Notes under the pieces: model-generated | Told to the model about the DNA's origin: nothing | Database searches by the model: none | What the model saw: the letters and a program-made list of their open reading frames with translations, nothing else | Translations under genes and position numbers: made by a program | Shown: positions 44,386 through 54,967 of the stretch, piece by piece | How positions within the stretch are numbered: the first letter of the stretch is position 1 | How the letters are laid out: every line of letters begins with the position of its first letter | Source of the DNA: Tenodera sinensis | Lineage: Eukaryota > Arthropoda > Insecta > Mantodea > Mantidae | Reading direction: 5' to 3' | Length of the DNA: 64,000 bases | NCBI GenBank assembly: GCA_030765045.1 | Contig: CM060967.1 | Coordinates: 127,095,412-127,159,411, forward strand

Positions 44386-45074
44386 CTCAGAAATGCTACC
44401 AATATGAAAAATATTATAAAGATGAAAAAATAAAAAAAAGCATAAAAATCATAAAAATCATTAAAATATGAAATATAGGGGCAATAATATTGAAATCTTC
44501 GTTAATTGCATCATCATGTGCAGTGCTGTCATATGAAAAATATTATCCAGATAGAAAAAAGTAATAAAAAGCCATAAAAATCATTAAAATATGCAATATA
44601 AGGGCTATAGTATTGAAATAATATGCATTTATCAAAAATCAAGAAAATATGCAGTTATATGCACCATAAAATCATGTACAAATAACTGAAAATTCCGTAA
44701 TTCGTGCACATAATGTAAAAGCATACAATTTTAACCTCTATGAAAAAACATACAAATGTATGAACTTCCTAGCCCTATTAATAATTTATTAATTTTGAGC
44801 GGATGAGGGAAAATATCTTATACGCAGTTATCAGTGACAGTACTAGTTGGAAGGTAGTTATATCTATTATATACTAATATTACATAAATGGTATAAAACA
44901 GTCGCGTGAGTCTGAAGACCGAACATACTCATTAAAAATATATATGGTTTGATAACTGCTATACATGCAACGAAAATATTCTGAATATATACATCACATT
45001 ATGTTTAAATAAGCAATATTTACCTAAATGTCATCTCATAGTGCACAAACTTCCATTAAGGAAACACAGGCCTG

Positions 45075-45622
45075 TTTGGTCAAAAAATCTATTTTGGGTT
45101 TTTATTGCAACACAATACACATTGGAACACATATTTGTTCCCCATTTTTAAAGTGGTGCGCCTCAGCCTTTAATTTCAACTTTAAACTCAGTTTTTCTCA
45201 GAAACTATTGTTTTGTTACTTTCTTATACTTATTAAAAATCTATCTTCTTCCAGAAAAATCTAGCTAGAGATCTAAACTTTTTTCCAATATAGTTCAGAG
45301 TATGTGTAATAAAATATCCGTTTGGAATTTTGATATTGCGTATACCTTTTTTTAAAAAAAATAATTAATATAATAATGTGCTGTTTCATGACATTTTTAC
45401 ACTTTGATGTATTGAATTTCGTTTTTAACAAAAACTATTCACTATATCAAAATTTCCTTCCTTTAATTTGTTACAAAGGTAATAAGGAATACAGTTTTAA
45501 AAATTCAACTCTGTGGTTCAACATGTGTTGCAGGAGGTAGAGTTTGATTCTACCCAATAAAGTTAACATAAATTAATATATCACGAATGTGAATAGATAT
45601 TGGAATGAAATTTGGTACGTGC
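45075..45622 (+). repeat. Repeat C copy 2
   Basis: Collinear with 29595-30170; about 60 bp of the first copy near 'cataccttaaagaat' are missing here. Non-coding. Confidence 0.75.
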
Positions 45623-45637
45623 CCAAGCTCGTTAATT

Positions 45638-45907
45638 TTAACAGTTTAGAATCAAGCCTCGGCATGCTATCCTCCGCCTGTTTAAAGCCAAAAAGTTTTC
45701 CCTTTTTCCCCGTCTGTATGCATGCTGTGTAAATGTGCACCCATTCTTCTTGTTCCCCGTATAATAAGCAGATTGTGCATCGTCACCCATCCTAAGAGTT
45801 TTCCACCGTCCCAACCTAAGCCATGCTATTCCGTCCTCAGTTTCATACTCAGCTCTAAAATATATTGCCGTATTCCACCCAATTTGTACTTCATTCTGTA
45901 ACTTCAA
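45638..45907 (-). pseudogene. LINE ORF2 C-terminal fragment
   Basis: Ninety codons are open, with DGIAWLRLGRWKTLRMGDD, a degenerate cysteine/histidine knuckle (NGCTFTQHAYRRGK) and FLALNRRRIACR. It looks like the tail of a Jockey- or R1-type LINE in which some zinc ligands have been lost. It immediately follows repeat C. RT is absent. Confidence 0.5.
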
Positions 45908-46435
45908 TGCTGATCTGCATTCAGATTCTATTTCCTACTGTTTGTATAATATATACATTTAGGTGAAAGCAAGTCTATGAGGCAACCGTACCTAAGGCAA
46001 AGTTGTAAAGTGTTAAGTTACAAAGGCCACTTCTATGGTAGATATGTTGCAGGTTTGTTTTGTTCATATTTTAGACGTTTCTCTAACAGGCTTCGGATTT
46101 TAGATGGACCGATAATTACAAAGTTCATGTGAAAACCTATAAGTTTGGAAGGCTCTGAATAAGTTCAAAATATCATTTTGCACCTCGTTCAAAATACAAT
46201 ATCAATAATAGAGTATCTTTTTCGATCCTCCTAAAACAAAGCTGAGGCCTATAAAATTGTGCTGAAAGTACAAACATTAAACAATAGTTTTCACTGTGCC
46301 TTTTTAAGGACGAAACACTGTCCTCAAAACTAAAGACGGGCCAAAATACAAAACCAGAAAATCTTGAATCTTTATATACTGGTGACATAACAGTGCAACC
46401 TCTGTGGTACAGCAAGACCGGAGTCTTCAAACAAT
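45908..46435. other. No gene recognised
   Basis: AT-rich sequence without a supported feature. Confidence 0.6.
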
Positions 46436-46587
46436 GGAAGGAGCAGCAACGCAGATGAAAGATGGTACATCTAACATTGCATCACGACACCGCAATTGCC
46501 CACACTCCTTCAAGAACAATAGAATTTTTAGGTGAGCAAAGTGTCAATCTGCTATCACCCAGCCTGTTTTTCAGGTCTGGCCCCTGA
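46436..46587 (+). pseudogene. Mariner transposase fragment
   Basis: An open stretch reads TLHHDTAIAHTPSRTIEFLG, then EQSVNLLSPSL up to a stop at 46585-46587. It corresponds to the mariner block LHHDNAxxHtsxxtxeFLxxxxvxLlxHPxYSPDLAP, ending in a frameshifted remnant of SPDLAP. It is a different mariner lineage from the relics at 13.2, 39.5 and 52.7 kb, which carry FQQD and WPPRSPDLTP. Confidence 0.7.
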
Positions 46588-46804
46588 AAGGGCGCCGCCG
46601 CCAGTGTGTTTCAAGAGTAATGCAAGTTTTGTTTAGAAATTCTGGATAATTTACAGGGCCAGATTTTCCTTCGTTGTTTAAACAAATTAAAAGGAGCTAT
46701 AAGAAATCGCGAAGAATAAATTTAAATCTCATATCTATATTCACATGGCTTTCCCTACATACTCTCGCTTACTTTCATATAACTTATGTGTAATATGTTG
46801 AAAC

Positions 46805-46935
46805 ATTTTTACTTTCTCTACTACGTATAGTGAAGTAGAGGAAGTATGTATTACACCCAAAAATTCGATGTCGAGTTTTCACCGGAAATATGTTTTGAGG
46901 CCCCCTGAATCCAAAAAAGGCATGTTTAGGTGTGT

Positions 46936-47001
<66 letters not shown>

Positions 47002-47645
47002 CCGTGGACATCATAACTCCAAAACGAAAAGTCGGTTAAAAACCAAAGATGGTATTTAGGTTTAATGTCTTTCAAGGATACGACACAAAGATTTTAAGAA
47101 AATTGCTTCACCTTAAATCTCCTTTGCATGGAGAAGTTTTCGAAAATTTTGATTTTCTTGAAAATTGCTCTAACAATTTTGATTAAACTGCCATATGTTT
47201 GAGATATTTTTATGTCAAGTGAAATGTATATCTTGAATTTTCCGGCTATAGCCCATGTAGTCCTATTTACTCTGGATGACTTTTGCATAACATACCTTAA
47301 CAGATAGACGAAATCTTACTATACAAAAAATGTAGATCTTGCTAAACCAAACAATTTATGTCCAAATATTATTTGTGTGAGCTTTGGAGAACTTATACTT
47401 CTGCCAAATGGAATATCGTTATTCATGTTAACTGTGGAAAGAGCGGAATTTGAAAGCTTTAAAAGATTTGAGTATTGCTCAAAGCCTACTGCACTCCCAT
47501 GGTCTCCTAGTAGTTACAAGGAAGTAAGCAATAAGATAATTTCTGCAAATCTTTATCTCAACTAACACAAAGAAGATAGAGGAATAAGAGTTTGTAAGAA
47601 CGATTAGTACAGAAGTAGAGAGAGCCATGTGAGTGCAATGTGATT
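46805..47645 (+). repeat. Repeat A copy, forward, full length
   Basis: Begins 'ttttactttctctactacg', where ACTTTCTCTACT and the following AGTAGAGGAAGT form a terminal hairpin. It has 'attcgatgtcgag', 'gttttgaggccccctga', (GT)n at 46930-46999, 'gacatcataactcc' and the body, and ends 'gaagtagagagagccatgtg'. At about 840 bp it is one of three near-complete copies. Confidence 0.85.
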
Positions 47646-48079
47646 TTTTATATCGACATCACGTTAATCCAGACAAAATTTGTAGAGTTAGTCTAATTAC
47701 CTCCACATTTTGTTGAGAAAAACGAATGAACAGTTGCCAGCGGTTGTTTAAAAATCGGGTCGTTACATGTTGACCTTAAAGCTACATACTGTTTCAACAA
47801 CATCACGAAAAAACACCTAAAATTACTAAGTATTCAAAAATTCGAGCCAATAATAAGAATGTCTCGAAAAGGCTCATTCCACGAAAACATATTTGTGCAT
47901 AATTGTTTTTTAGAGAACTACCGCTTTTATATGATTTGTTATTGTCTCTCTTAATGTCTACTAGGTATACAAAATTATACAAAATCCCTGCTGAATAAAG
48001 TGGTCTTCACAAACTAATCTCTAAATATCCAAGATTTGTAGTATTTTTCATGTAAATATATTCACAATGTAAAGTATTT
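47646..48079. other. No gene recognised
   Basis: AT-rich sequence without a supported feature. Confidence 0.6.
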
Positions 48080-48146
48080 TATTTTAATCATAATGTTGCA
48101 ACTATTTTTGAAAAGTTCGACATTTTTAAAGTAGTGTTGTTTGGGG

Positions 48147-48178
<32 letters not shown>

Positions 48179-48430
48179 GAAAATCTTCGTGGTGCATCTT
48201 CACAAAGTGCTGAGGTTAAATATCAACTTTGGTATTCGACCAAATTTACATTTTTAATTGTTCTGTTTACAGGCATATAGTGAGAGACACGATTACCCAC
48301 TTGAGTAAATGCTTTTTTGGGGTACAAGGAACCTCAAAACACGTATTATTAGTGAAATCTTGGTATAGTATTTTGGGCACAATATCATACTTCCTCTACT
48401 CATTGCCATTACCTATTACAGAAATTAAAA
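48080..48430 (-). repeat. Repeat A fragment, reverse
   Basis: Matches the 5' half of the family in reverse: 'gaaaatcttcgtggtgcatc', 'aacctcaaaacacgtat' and 'catacttcctctactcat'. A 21-base T run (48156-48178) interrupts the body, and the GT/AC tract is only a few bases. Confidence 0.65.
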
Positions 48431-48934
48431 TGTGCAAATCATAAAATGATCAGATTAAGATAAATCCATGAGATTAAGGAAGTTTTAAGGACAGACACCA
48501 ACTGCTTATGTAAACGCATCCTTTCTTGTCTATTAAGATATCCTCCTTTTCATGAGCATCAGGAATAAGAGAGTACGCCAGCTTATCCTATTATGTTGGT
48601 CGTAATGGGATTCACGCTTTCTTTAGACCAAGCATTACGGCTTATCATCTCATTGTAATGGTTGTGCGCATAAGCTTCTATAATTACTTGCATCCATACC
48701 TCTTTATTAACGTACAATTGAATATTTAATATCCTGCTATTTAAGTGGAAGAAATTCATATTTAAATATCACAGTTAAATTCCTATTTAAATTCACATTT
48801 TAAAAAATTTCTAAGAGAAGAAATACTCATAACGTGGGATAACCAATGGTTAAGCAGCCCAAATGAACAGCTAATAAGTAATTAATTTTAGCCTCATTTT
48901 TTGTTCGCATCTCTTACAAGTATTTCACACCAAA
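48431..48934. other. No gene recognised
   Basis: AT-rich sequence without a supported feature. Confidence 0.6.
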
Positions 48935-49388
48935 TTATGTCACACTGGCCGAGCGCGACGGTGGACAACACAGTCAACGCTCGACTGGCGCGGTACCTTG
49001 CAAAAGCAAGTGAACTCACTCACGCGAGTGAACGTGACATTTTTCAGAGTATTCGAGGAGTGTCCAGCTGCCGGCTTGTTTGTAGACGTTTGAGAAATAT
49101 CTGGCTACAGTATCGCCGGTATCAAATCTCGAGGACAGGCAGTTTTTGAGTCAATGAGTGCGTCAGTAGCTGCCAGACGGCTGTGAAAGATTCGTCGCGT
49201 TGAAGTGAAGAAAGTTTAACGAGTGTGTTCGATTGTATCGTTAGTAGGTTAGTGTTTGAGATACATTGAAAGGAGTGAGTCAAGGCTACGAGAAGAAAAC
49301 AGCTGTATCTTGTAATATCACGAAGAACTGTAGACTGTTAATTTCAGTAGAATTGTGTTTCTGTGGAAAGGGAGACAAAAAAATTTGA

Positions 49389-49433
<45 letters not shown>
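48935..49433 (+). repeat. Repeat B copy (LTR-like), ending at a poly-T run
   Basis: The 3' half aligns with the other copies ('gattcgtcgcgttgaagtga', 'gagtgagtcaaggctacg', 'gaagaaaacagctg'). The 5' half is more diverged. A run of about 38 T (49396-49433) ends it. An 82-codon open frame at 48901-49149 falls within it and has no recognisable domain. Confidence 0.6.
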
Positions 49434-49434
<1 letters not shown>

Positions 49435-50402
49435 TTCATTTAGTCACACTGGTGTCAGGAATGGGATTTGCGAAATTGTCAAGTGTGTGTAATAATATTA
49501 TTTAATTTACTACTGGGCATGGAAAATTTAAGAGTTACCTGCAACGTCTTTATCTAGTTAGCAGATGGTTTTATTTCCAGGTGTAAAATGTCAGAAGAAA
49601 CTGTCTACATTTTACTAGAACATATTTACCATTGTAAAATAAATTATTCATAACCACTGAAAAAATTAATTCCCTAAATCATATTGCACCTCTGCATATG
49701 AAGCATATGACCACGTTAGGAAAAGAAAGGTTTTTCTAAAAACGTATGAAGTGCAGCATTGTTTTATATAGCCACACGGACTACAGTTGAATTAAAAAGA
49801 AAAACATCATGTGCACTAGATTCAGGAATTAAATGTGTGTTTACTGAAGAAAAACAATGGGAAAGTATGAAACAAAAAGGTGCGAAAGTCTAATGAGAAT
49901 ACTAGTAAGACACCCCTGGGTTATTTACCACTAGGCGGTTTTACCGAAATGAAACTATCCCAGTTTCGAGACAGTACCTTTAAATTTAGAAACAAAAGGA
50001 GGTAGAGTCAGTCGCACAGCATCTCTCATAGCTCCTCATCTCAAGCACTCTCGTGTCCGTGTTTTGAAGCCAGGTGCATACAAATGAGAAGGCAATCTCT
50101 CGTGTACGATATTGACGTCAAAACTTAACCCTGTGAGTGAGTGAGTGAGTGCAACGAACAAGGCGGAGAAACTTTGCGATGAATATGCAAATGGTGAGAT
50201 CATAAACAAGACTATGGTTCCTGAGAGGAAGCGGTGTTCAGCGAGTGTTAAGTAGGCGACAAATTGAAATTCTGCATCTCAGATTTCCGTCACTAGAATT
50301 TACGGTACAAGTACATTCGGGTATAGAGTAAAGGGTAAAGGATACACACACGAAGTAGAGACCTCGCACACCTCGAGCGACGGAGATTTATTGTGTGCTA
50401 AT
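49434..50402. other. No gene recognised
   Basis: About 1 kb without a supported feature. Confidence 0.6.
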
Positions 50403-50640
50403 ACCATCCTGGAAGCAGGGATGAAGTAAGGAAACCAAAGGGGCCACAGGGCCGTAGGAACATGGGCCACAGAGACGCGCGGTAATCCCTAACAATGCTG
50501 AAATCTTTCATCCCTGCACCAGCCTCCACTGAGCAGCCACCACACCGAGGTTTCGTGTCGTATAAGCGTCCTCTCAAACGCCAGCTAGCACCGAGTACAG
50601 CAGTTATTATGCGCAAGCATCAGCGTCATCTGCCCGGCAC
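50403..50640. repeat. Short dispersed repeat, copy 2
   Basis: 'ggaagcagggatgaagtaag' and 'ccacagggccgtaggaac' match 22845-22930 in the same orientation. GC-richer than its surroundings; type unknown. Confidence 0.4.
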
Positions 50641-50829
50641 CGCTACATGACTCGCAAGAAAGCCACCTGAAAAATGATAAGGAAATGATAGTGAATGATA
50701 CATATGTGCGGGAAAAGTGCATATTACTGCACACATGTAGGCACACACTATTACTTTCTCTATTACCTAAAGAAGTAGGGAAAGTGGTGTATCCCAAACA
50801 TTCGATATTGAAATTTCAACAGAAATATA

Positions 50830-51682
50830 CAGGGTGGAAGGGAATTTACTACATTTCTTCTAATATGCGCTTCATACAAGTATTGCAAACAAAATAAGTC
50901 TAATGGCATTTTGTTTTTGATCAGCCAATTTCGAAAAAATAAGCGTTTTTGTTCCAAAACGAACCGCAATTCCACAAGAATGTACGAAGATAACAGTTTT
51001 TTTCTAGTGTTTAACGCCCACTTTTACTACATACGGCACCGCAGACGGTGACACTGATGATGCGTAGAATGAAGATGGAGCACCGGTGGAATGAGATGGC
51101 GGGGGAAAACGGAGACCCCGGAGGAAACCCGCCCCAGCGCCGCTTCGTCCCACACAAATCCCACATGTAGTTGCCTGGAATCGAACCCGGGCCACTTTAA
51201 TTAAAGATAACAGTTTGTTACTTGTAAGATGCGTAGAGTAACTTATTTTTGAAATAGCTTCGACACTAGGTATTAGACATCACAGAGGACTTCGAAATAA
51301 TTATCATTAAAAGAATTGAAGGAATACTCCGAACAGCTTTTTCAGACGTGAAGTAGCTCGACAACGTTGCGTTGAGGTTGGTCAGGTAATTGAACCGGTA
51401 TCTGAATGTAAACAGTTCGGTCGTTTACAGGCTCGTGTAATGTTTTGGAAGTTAACGCTTTTGATTGGCCTACACCCGCACAGTAAACATGGAAGAACAC
51501 TACACTGTGTGTTTATGAAAGTGGCATCCACACAACATGTAGTGCTGCCCGCTTGTTTTTGACAAAACTAAAATATATCCGTAGGAAACAGCGAGAGACA
51601 AAAACGTAAGATAGAAAAGATGTTGCAAATACAGAGATCTACCACTGGTTCAAATTAATGTAATGACTTCCCTTCCTCCCTG
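50830..51682. mobile_element. Mariner-type MITE with TA duplication
   Basis: Begins CAGGGTGGAAGGGAA and ends TTCCCTTCCTCCCTG, its near-perfect inverted copy, flanked by TA (50828-50829 and 51683-51684). Without the SINE it is about 640 bp and non-coding. A relative is at 54063-54695. The CAGGG termini and TA duplication are those of Tc1/mariner elements. Internal blocks shared by both include 'taatggcattttgtt', 'gagtaacttatttttgaaa' and 'ctcgtgtaatgttttgga'. Confidence 0.85.
51000..51203 (-). mobile_element. GC-rich tRNA-derived SINE (Talua-like), 5'-truncated
   Basis: Same family as 16146-16394. The B box GGTTCGATTCCAGG is present, but the A box end is replaced by 'ctttaatta'. The 13-bp duplication AAGATAACAGTTT at 50987-50999 and 51204-51216 flanks it exactly. 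It is the innermost layer of a three-level nest (repeat A, MITE, SINE). Confidence 0.9.
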
Positions 51683-51706
51683 TATGTATGTTTTGAGAAC
51701 AAGGTT

Positions 51707-51719
51707 CGCGCGCGCGCGC

Positions 51720-51770
<51 letters not shown>
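51707..51770. repeat. (GC)n(GT)n tract inside repeat A
   Basis: About 26 bp of alternating CG pass directly into about 36 bp of GT, at the family's usual tract position. Confidence 0.9.
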
Positions 51771-51772
<2 letters not shown>

Positions 51773-52315
51773 CAGAATAACTGAAAAAGCAGAAGCGGTT
51801 AAGAACCAAACTTCATCACATTCCGAGGATGATTTCAAGAAAATTCCCCACTCCAGACTTTCCTTTATATAGAACACTTTTCGCAAATTGATTTTATCAA
51901 AAGTAGCCCTAACCATTTTGATTAAAATACCATATGTTTAAGATATTTTATAGCAAATGAGATGCATATCTTGAATTTTCTGGGAATGTCCTCGTCATTC
52001 TGACCAAGTTTTGCATATCTGATAAACCGTACAAAAGTGCAATTAATATCTAATGTATTTTTACGTACACTGACGATTTCGAAGATATTCCAAGTTATTT
52101 GTCTGAATTTGGTAATAGTTTTACATTGGCCATGCAAAATTTCAAAGTTATCGCATAGCGACCAGCTCTAAAGTGTTTGACTATCACTTAAAGCCTACTA
52201 TATTCCTATATTCCCCTTGCATCCAGAAGAAAATCCACAGTAAGGTAATTCCTGCACATGTTTATTGATTAACTTGAAATAGAGGAACAAATGTTTGTAA
52301 GAATAGTTGCAAGTT

Positions 52316-52691
52316 CGGTTTTTCAGAATTAGGGAAGACTACTCGCTTTATAACTACCTTTTTGCGATTTTCCGCAAAAGCTGGTTTTGGTAGACTGCGG
52401 AACCAGAAATGCACGTTTTCCTTCTATTGCACGCTCGCTATTCTCGCCTGGAATGCATCCAAACTTATTCAGTGTAACTGCACAGACAATTAAACTTCGC
52501 ATTGGTTTGCTCCATGCTCTATTATTTAGAGCCACGAAAAAAAGGTATCTCTATATCACTTAGGCAAGGGAGCGAAACCGTAGGTAAAAAACATTTCTGT
52601 GAAGCGACATTGTGGAGCTGTATCGGAGAATACGGCGTTTCACCTCTCCCGGACTTTGCTGGATCCTCCACTACCAGCTGCCGCTGTCCGC
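52316..52691. other. No gene recognised
   Basis: Part of this may belong to the transposon whose relic begins at 52692, but no transposase N-terminus could be read. Confidence 0.5.
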
Positions 52692-53207
52692 GCGGCTAAT
52701 CGGTACTGGGCCTCTGGAAATCCACATCGCGTTCAAGAAATCCCTCATTATGATCGGAGAGTTGGAGTTTGGTGAGCTGTTAGCGCTAGACGTATAATTG
52801 TGTTTTACGAGTAAACTGTAAACACAGAGAGATACTGAAACGACATTTTAACCCAATTTTATCACAGGGTGTCAGAAAAGAAATCATATGACTGGTTTCA
52901 ACAAGACTGTTACTGTCCATACACACAGGAGTCCAAGAATAAAATTATTAGGGAAGTGTTTGAAGATAGTGATTAGTGCTGGTGAGTGGCCCTCTCACTC
53001 CCCCGATCTAACAGTGTGCGATTTTTACTTGTGGGGTAGTAACCTGAAACACAAAGTTACAAGACAGATCCTCATACATTGGAAGAACTACAACTAAATG
53101 TTAGAAATGAAATTGGAAACATTACAGTAGCCCAGCTTAATCAGAAGGTGTGGTTCCGGCATAATGCTTGTTTAGCCGAGGGTGGACATTTCCAACATCT
53201 TTTATAA
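52692..53207 (+). pseudogene. Mariner-like (DUF4817-type) transposase relic
   Basis: The frame from 52692 reads ANRYWASGNPHRVQEIPHYD, RRVGVW, RRIIVFYE, TVNTERY and ND, then WFQQDCY, with about five stops. A frameshift gives WPSHSPDLTVCDFYLWG (52987-53036). A further shift gives KTDPHTLEELQLNVRNEIGN and AEGGHFQHLL, with the natural stop at 53205-53207. This follows the family order closely to the C-terminus. Catalytic FQQD and SPD acidic residues are retained. The N-terminal third is missing. It is less decayed than the relic at 13.2 kb, with which it shares the EGG-FQ-LL ending. Confidence 0.82.
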
Positions 53208-53649
53208 GATAAGAGAGTTATACATGCTTTACGCGCGGAGATTTATGTAGGAGCAAATCCGCCTGTGGCACACCCAATCGCGCACAGGAGAAATGGCGTG
53301 CATCCGTTAGGTTTTACATGCAGATATTGTCCTAACACATTTTTAATGGAGTAAGTAAAGCAAACAAGTTTGACGATCATTTCTAAACTATACAGTAAAA
53401 TGGATTCATTTTAAGCTGTAGCAGATTTATATTAAATTACATCTATAGTATACATTTAAAAAAGTTAGCATTTAGTTCATACTTTCAAATTCTAAGTCGT
53501 ACATATCGTTAAAGTGTGACCAAGTGGTTAAAATGATAGTGGAAAAAGAAATCAAAACTCCATGCTTCTAAAGGCACCACGTTTTATATCCTAAAATACA
53601 GAGTAGGTCCACAATTTGTTGTAGTGCATGATATACGTACACATGTAAC
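53208..53649. other. No gene recognised
   Basis: AT-rich sequence without a supported feature. Confidence 0.6.
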
Positions 53650-54046
53650 AGGAGATACTCGAGGTGCCCTCGCCCAACTCGTAAGGCCCTTTAGCACCCA
53701 TCACGCCCGCCCCCGATATGACTAACGGGCTATTCCAACAGCGTCACACAGCACACGTGCACCACGTAGGGTATGTTGTACAGCTTGCATGTAGACAGAC
53801 CCACCTTCTTCACCGATACACTTTCTGATAACACAGGCGAACTGACTGACATTGCAAACCTTGTAGCCATCCATCTTGGAATAGGACATGCATTTCATAT
53901 GGGCATCACTGATCTTACGTGTTATCTTGGAAGTAGTTTCAATACAGCTGACCTCTGCCATGCTAACCGCTTCCTTACTATCAACCATTATTTCTAAAAT
54001 GTATGGCAACACAAGCCCCAAGGTGTTCAGAAAAAAAAAAAAAAAG
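53650..54046. other. Unrecognised segment with coding-like composition and poly-A
   Basis: The segment is GC-richer than its surroundings and ends, on the plus strand, in a run of about 16 A (54030-54045), like a retroposed copy. On the minus strand the frame stopping at 53722 is open back through 54000, with codon-like third-position choice and five cysteines (SCIETTSK, MKCMSYSK, VCNVSQFACVIRKC). On the plus strand 53773-53997 is open too. Poly-A direction favours the plus strand, codon choice the minus. I recognise no family in either. Confidence 0.35.
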
Positions 54047-54062
54047 TATTTACATCTGTGTA

Positions 54063-54695
54063 TACAGGATGGGACTGAAGTCATTACATTCCTTCTAATG
54101 TGTACTTCATAGAAGCATTGCAAACAAAAAGGTCTAATGGCATTTTGTTCTTTGACCAGCCGATTTCGAAAAAAATAAATGGTTTTTGATCCAAATTGGA
54201 TGCGCAATTTTCAGGATAACAATTTGTTACCTGTAATACGCGTAGAGTAACTTATTTCTAACATAACTTCGGTAGTAATTATGGGACATCACACAGGGTT
54301 TCGAAATAATTAATCACTTAAAAGACGTGAAAGAATACTCCAAGCAGCTCTTTCAGTCATGAAGCATATCGACAATGTTGTGTTTAGGTTGTCAACGAAT
54401 TGGTTTGGTTTCTGGATGTAAACAGGTCGTGTGCTTTTGCTTTCGTGTAATGTTTTGGATGAAAACTCCCTACTCTCGCACAGTGAACACGGAAGGACAA
54501 ATCAGGGTATGTGTTTATGTTATCAAGACGGACCTTTACGTTGATTGTTTATGTTCTGAGCTAGTAACAGTAACGGTCACACAATCTGCAGTGTTACCAG
54601 GAAATGTTCAGACACAGAAACGTAAATGTGTTTCAAAAATCGAGATCTACTTCTGGTTTAAATTAATATAATTGACTTCCTTTCCACGCAATATA
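54063..54695. mobile_element. Mariner-type MITE, second copy
   Basis: Collinear with the MITE at 50830-51682: 'acaggatgggactgaag', 'aaaggtctaatggcatttt', 'cgcgtagagtaacttatt', 'tttcgtgtaatgttttgga' and 'agatctacttctggttt'. Termini are more decayed ('cttcctttccacgcaatat' at the right end). Non-coding. Minus-strand open frames across its left part are fortuitous and occur in both copies. Confidence 0.8.
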
Positions 54696-54711
54696 TGACG
54701 CGCTTTACAGG

Positions 54712-54952
54712 GTTGTTGTAGCGTTTAACGCCCGCTTTTACTACTACGGCACCGCAGGCGGTGACACTGATGACACATGGAATGAAGATGGAGCACCGGT
54801 GGAATGAGATGGCGGGGGAAACCGGAGAACCCGGAGAAAACCCGCCCTGACGCCGCTTCGTCCACCACAAATACCACATGCGGGTCCTGGGATCGAACGC
54901 GGACCGCCTAGGTGGTAGGCGAGCGCGCTAACCGCTCGGCCACGGCGCCGCC
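54712..54952 (-). mobile_element. GC-rich tRNA-derived SINE (Talua-like), full length
   Basis: The minus strand has CGTGGCCGAGCGGTTAGCGC (A box) and GCGTTCGATCCCAGG (B box), and the body is nearly identical to 16146-16394. The 15-bp duplication GACGCGCTTTACAGG at 54697-54711 and 54953-54967 flanks it. A short (CAA)n-like tail lies at 54712-54719. Confidence 0.92.
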
Positions 54953-54967
54953 GACGCGCTTTACAGG

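Larger units (their letters stand above)
43432..44777 (-). mobile_element. hAT transposon, internally decayed, with intact termini
   Basis: Perfect 18-bp inverted ends TAGGGCTAGGAAGTTCAT are flanked by the perfect 8-bp duplication TTAATAAT (43424-43431 and 44778-44785), diagnostic for hAT. The 1,346-bp element keeps about 780 bp of transposase relic on the minus strand. Between the relic and the right terminus a roughly 115-bp AT-rich unit ('aaaaatcattaaaatatg' plus 'aatata.gggc.ata') is present twice (44405-44500 and 44525-44625), probably subterminal repeats. Confidence 0.92.
50754..52315 (+). repeat. Repeat A copy, forward, split by a MITE carrying a SINE
   Basis: The 5' arm at 50754-50829 ('ttactttctctattacctaa', 'attcgatattgaaatttc') resumes at 51683 with 'tgtatgttttgag'. 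The (GC)n(GT)n tract follows at 51707-51770, then the body ending 'gtttgtaagaatagttgc'. Without the insert the copy is about 710 bp. Confidence 0.8.

Noticed and set aside
50763..50975. Homologous minus-strand peptides at 50763-50975 and 53722-54207 sharing FFRN..., HIRRNV
   Set aside because: The similarity comes from the two MITE copies being homologous DNA; the frames differ by indels and show no coding constraint.
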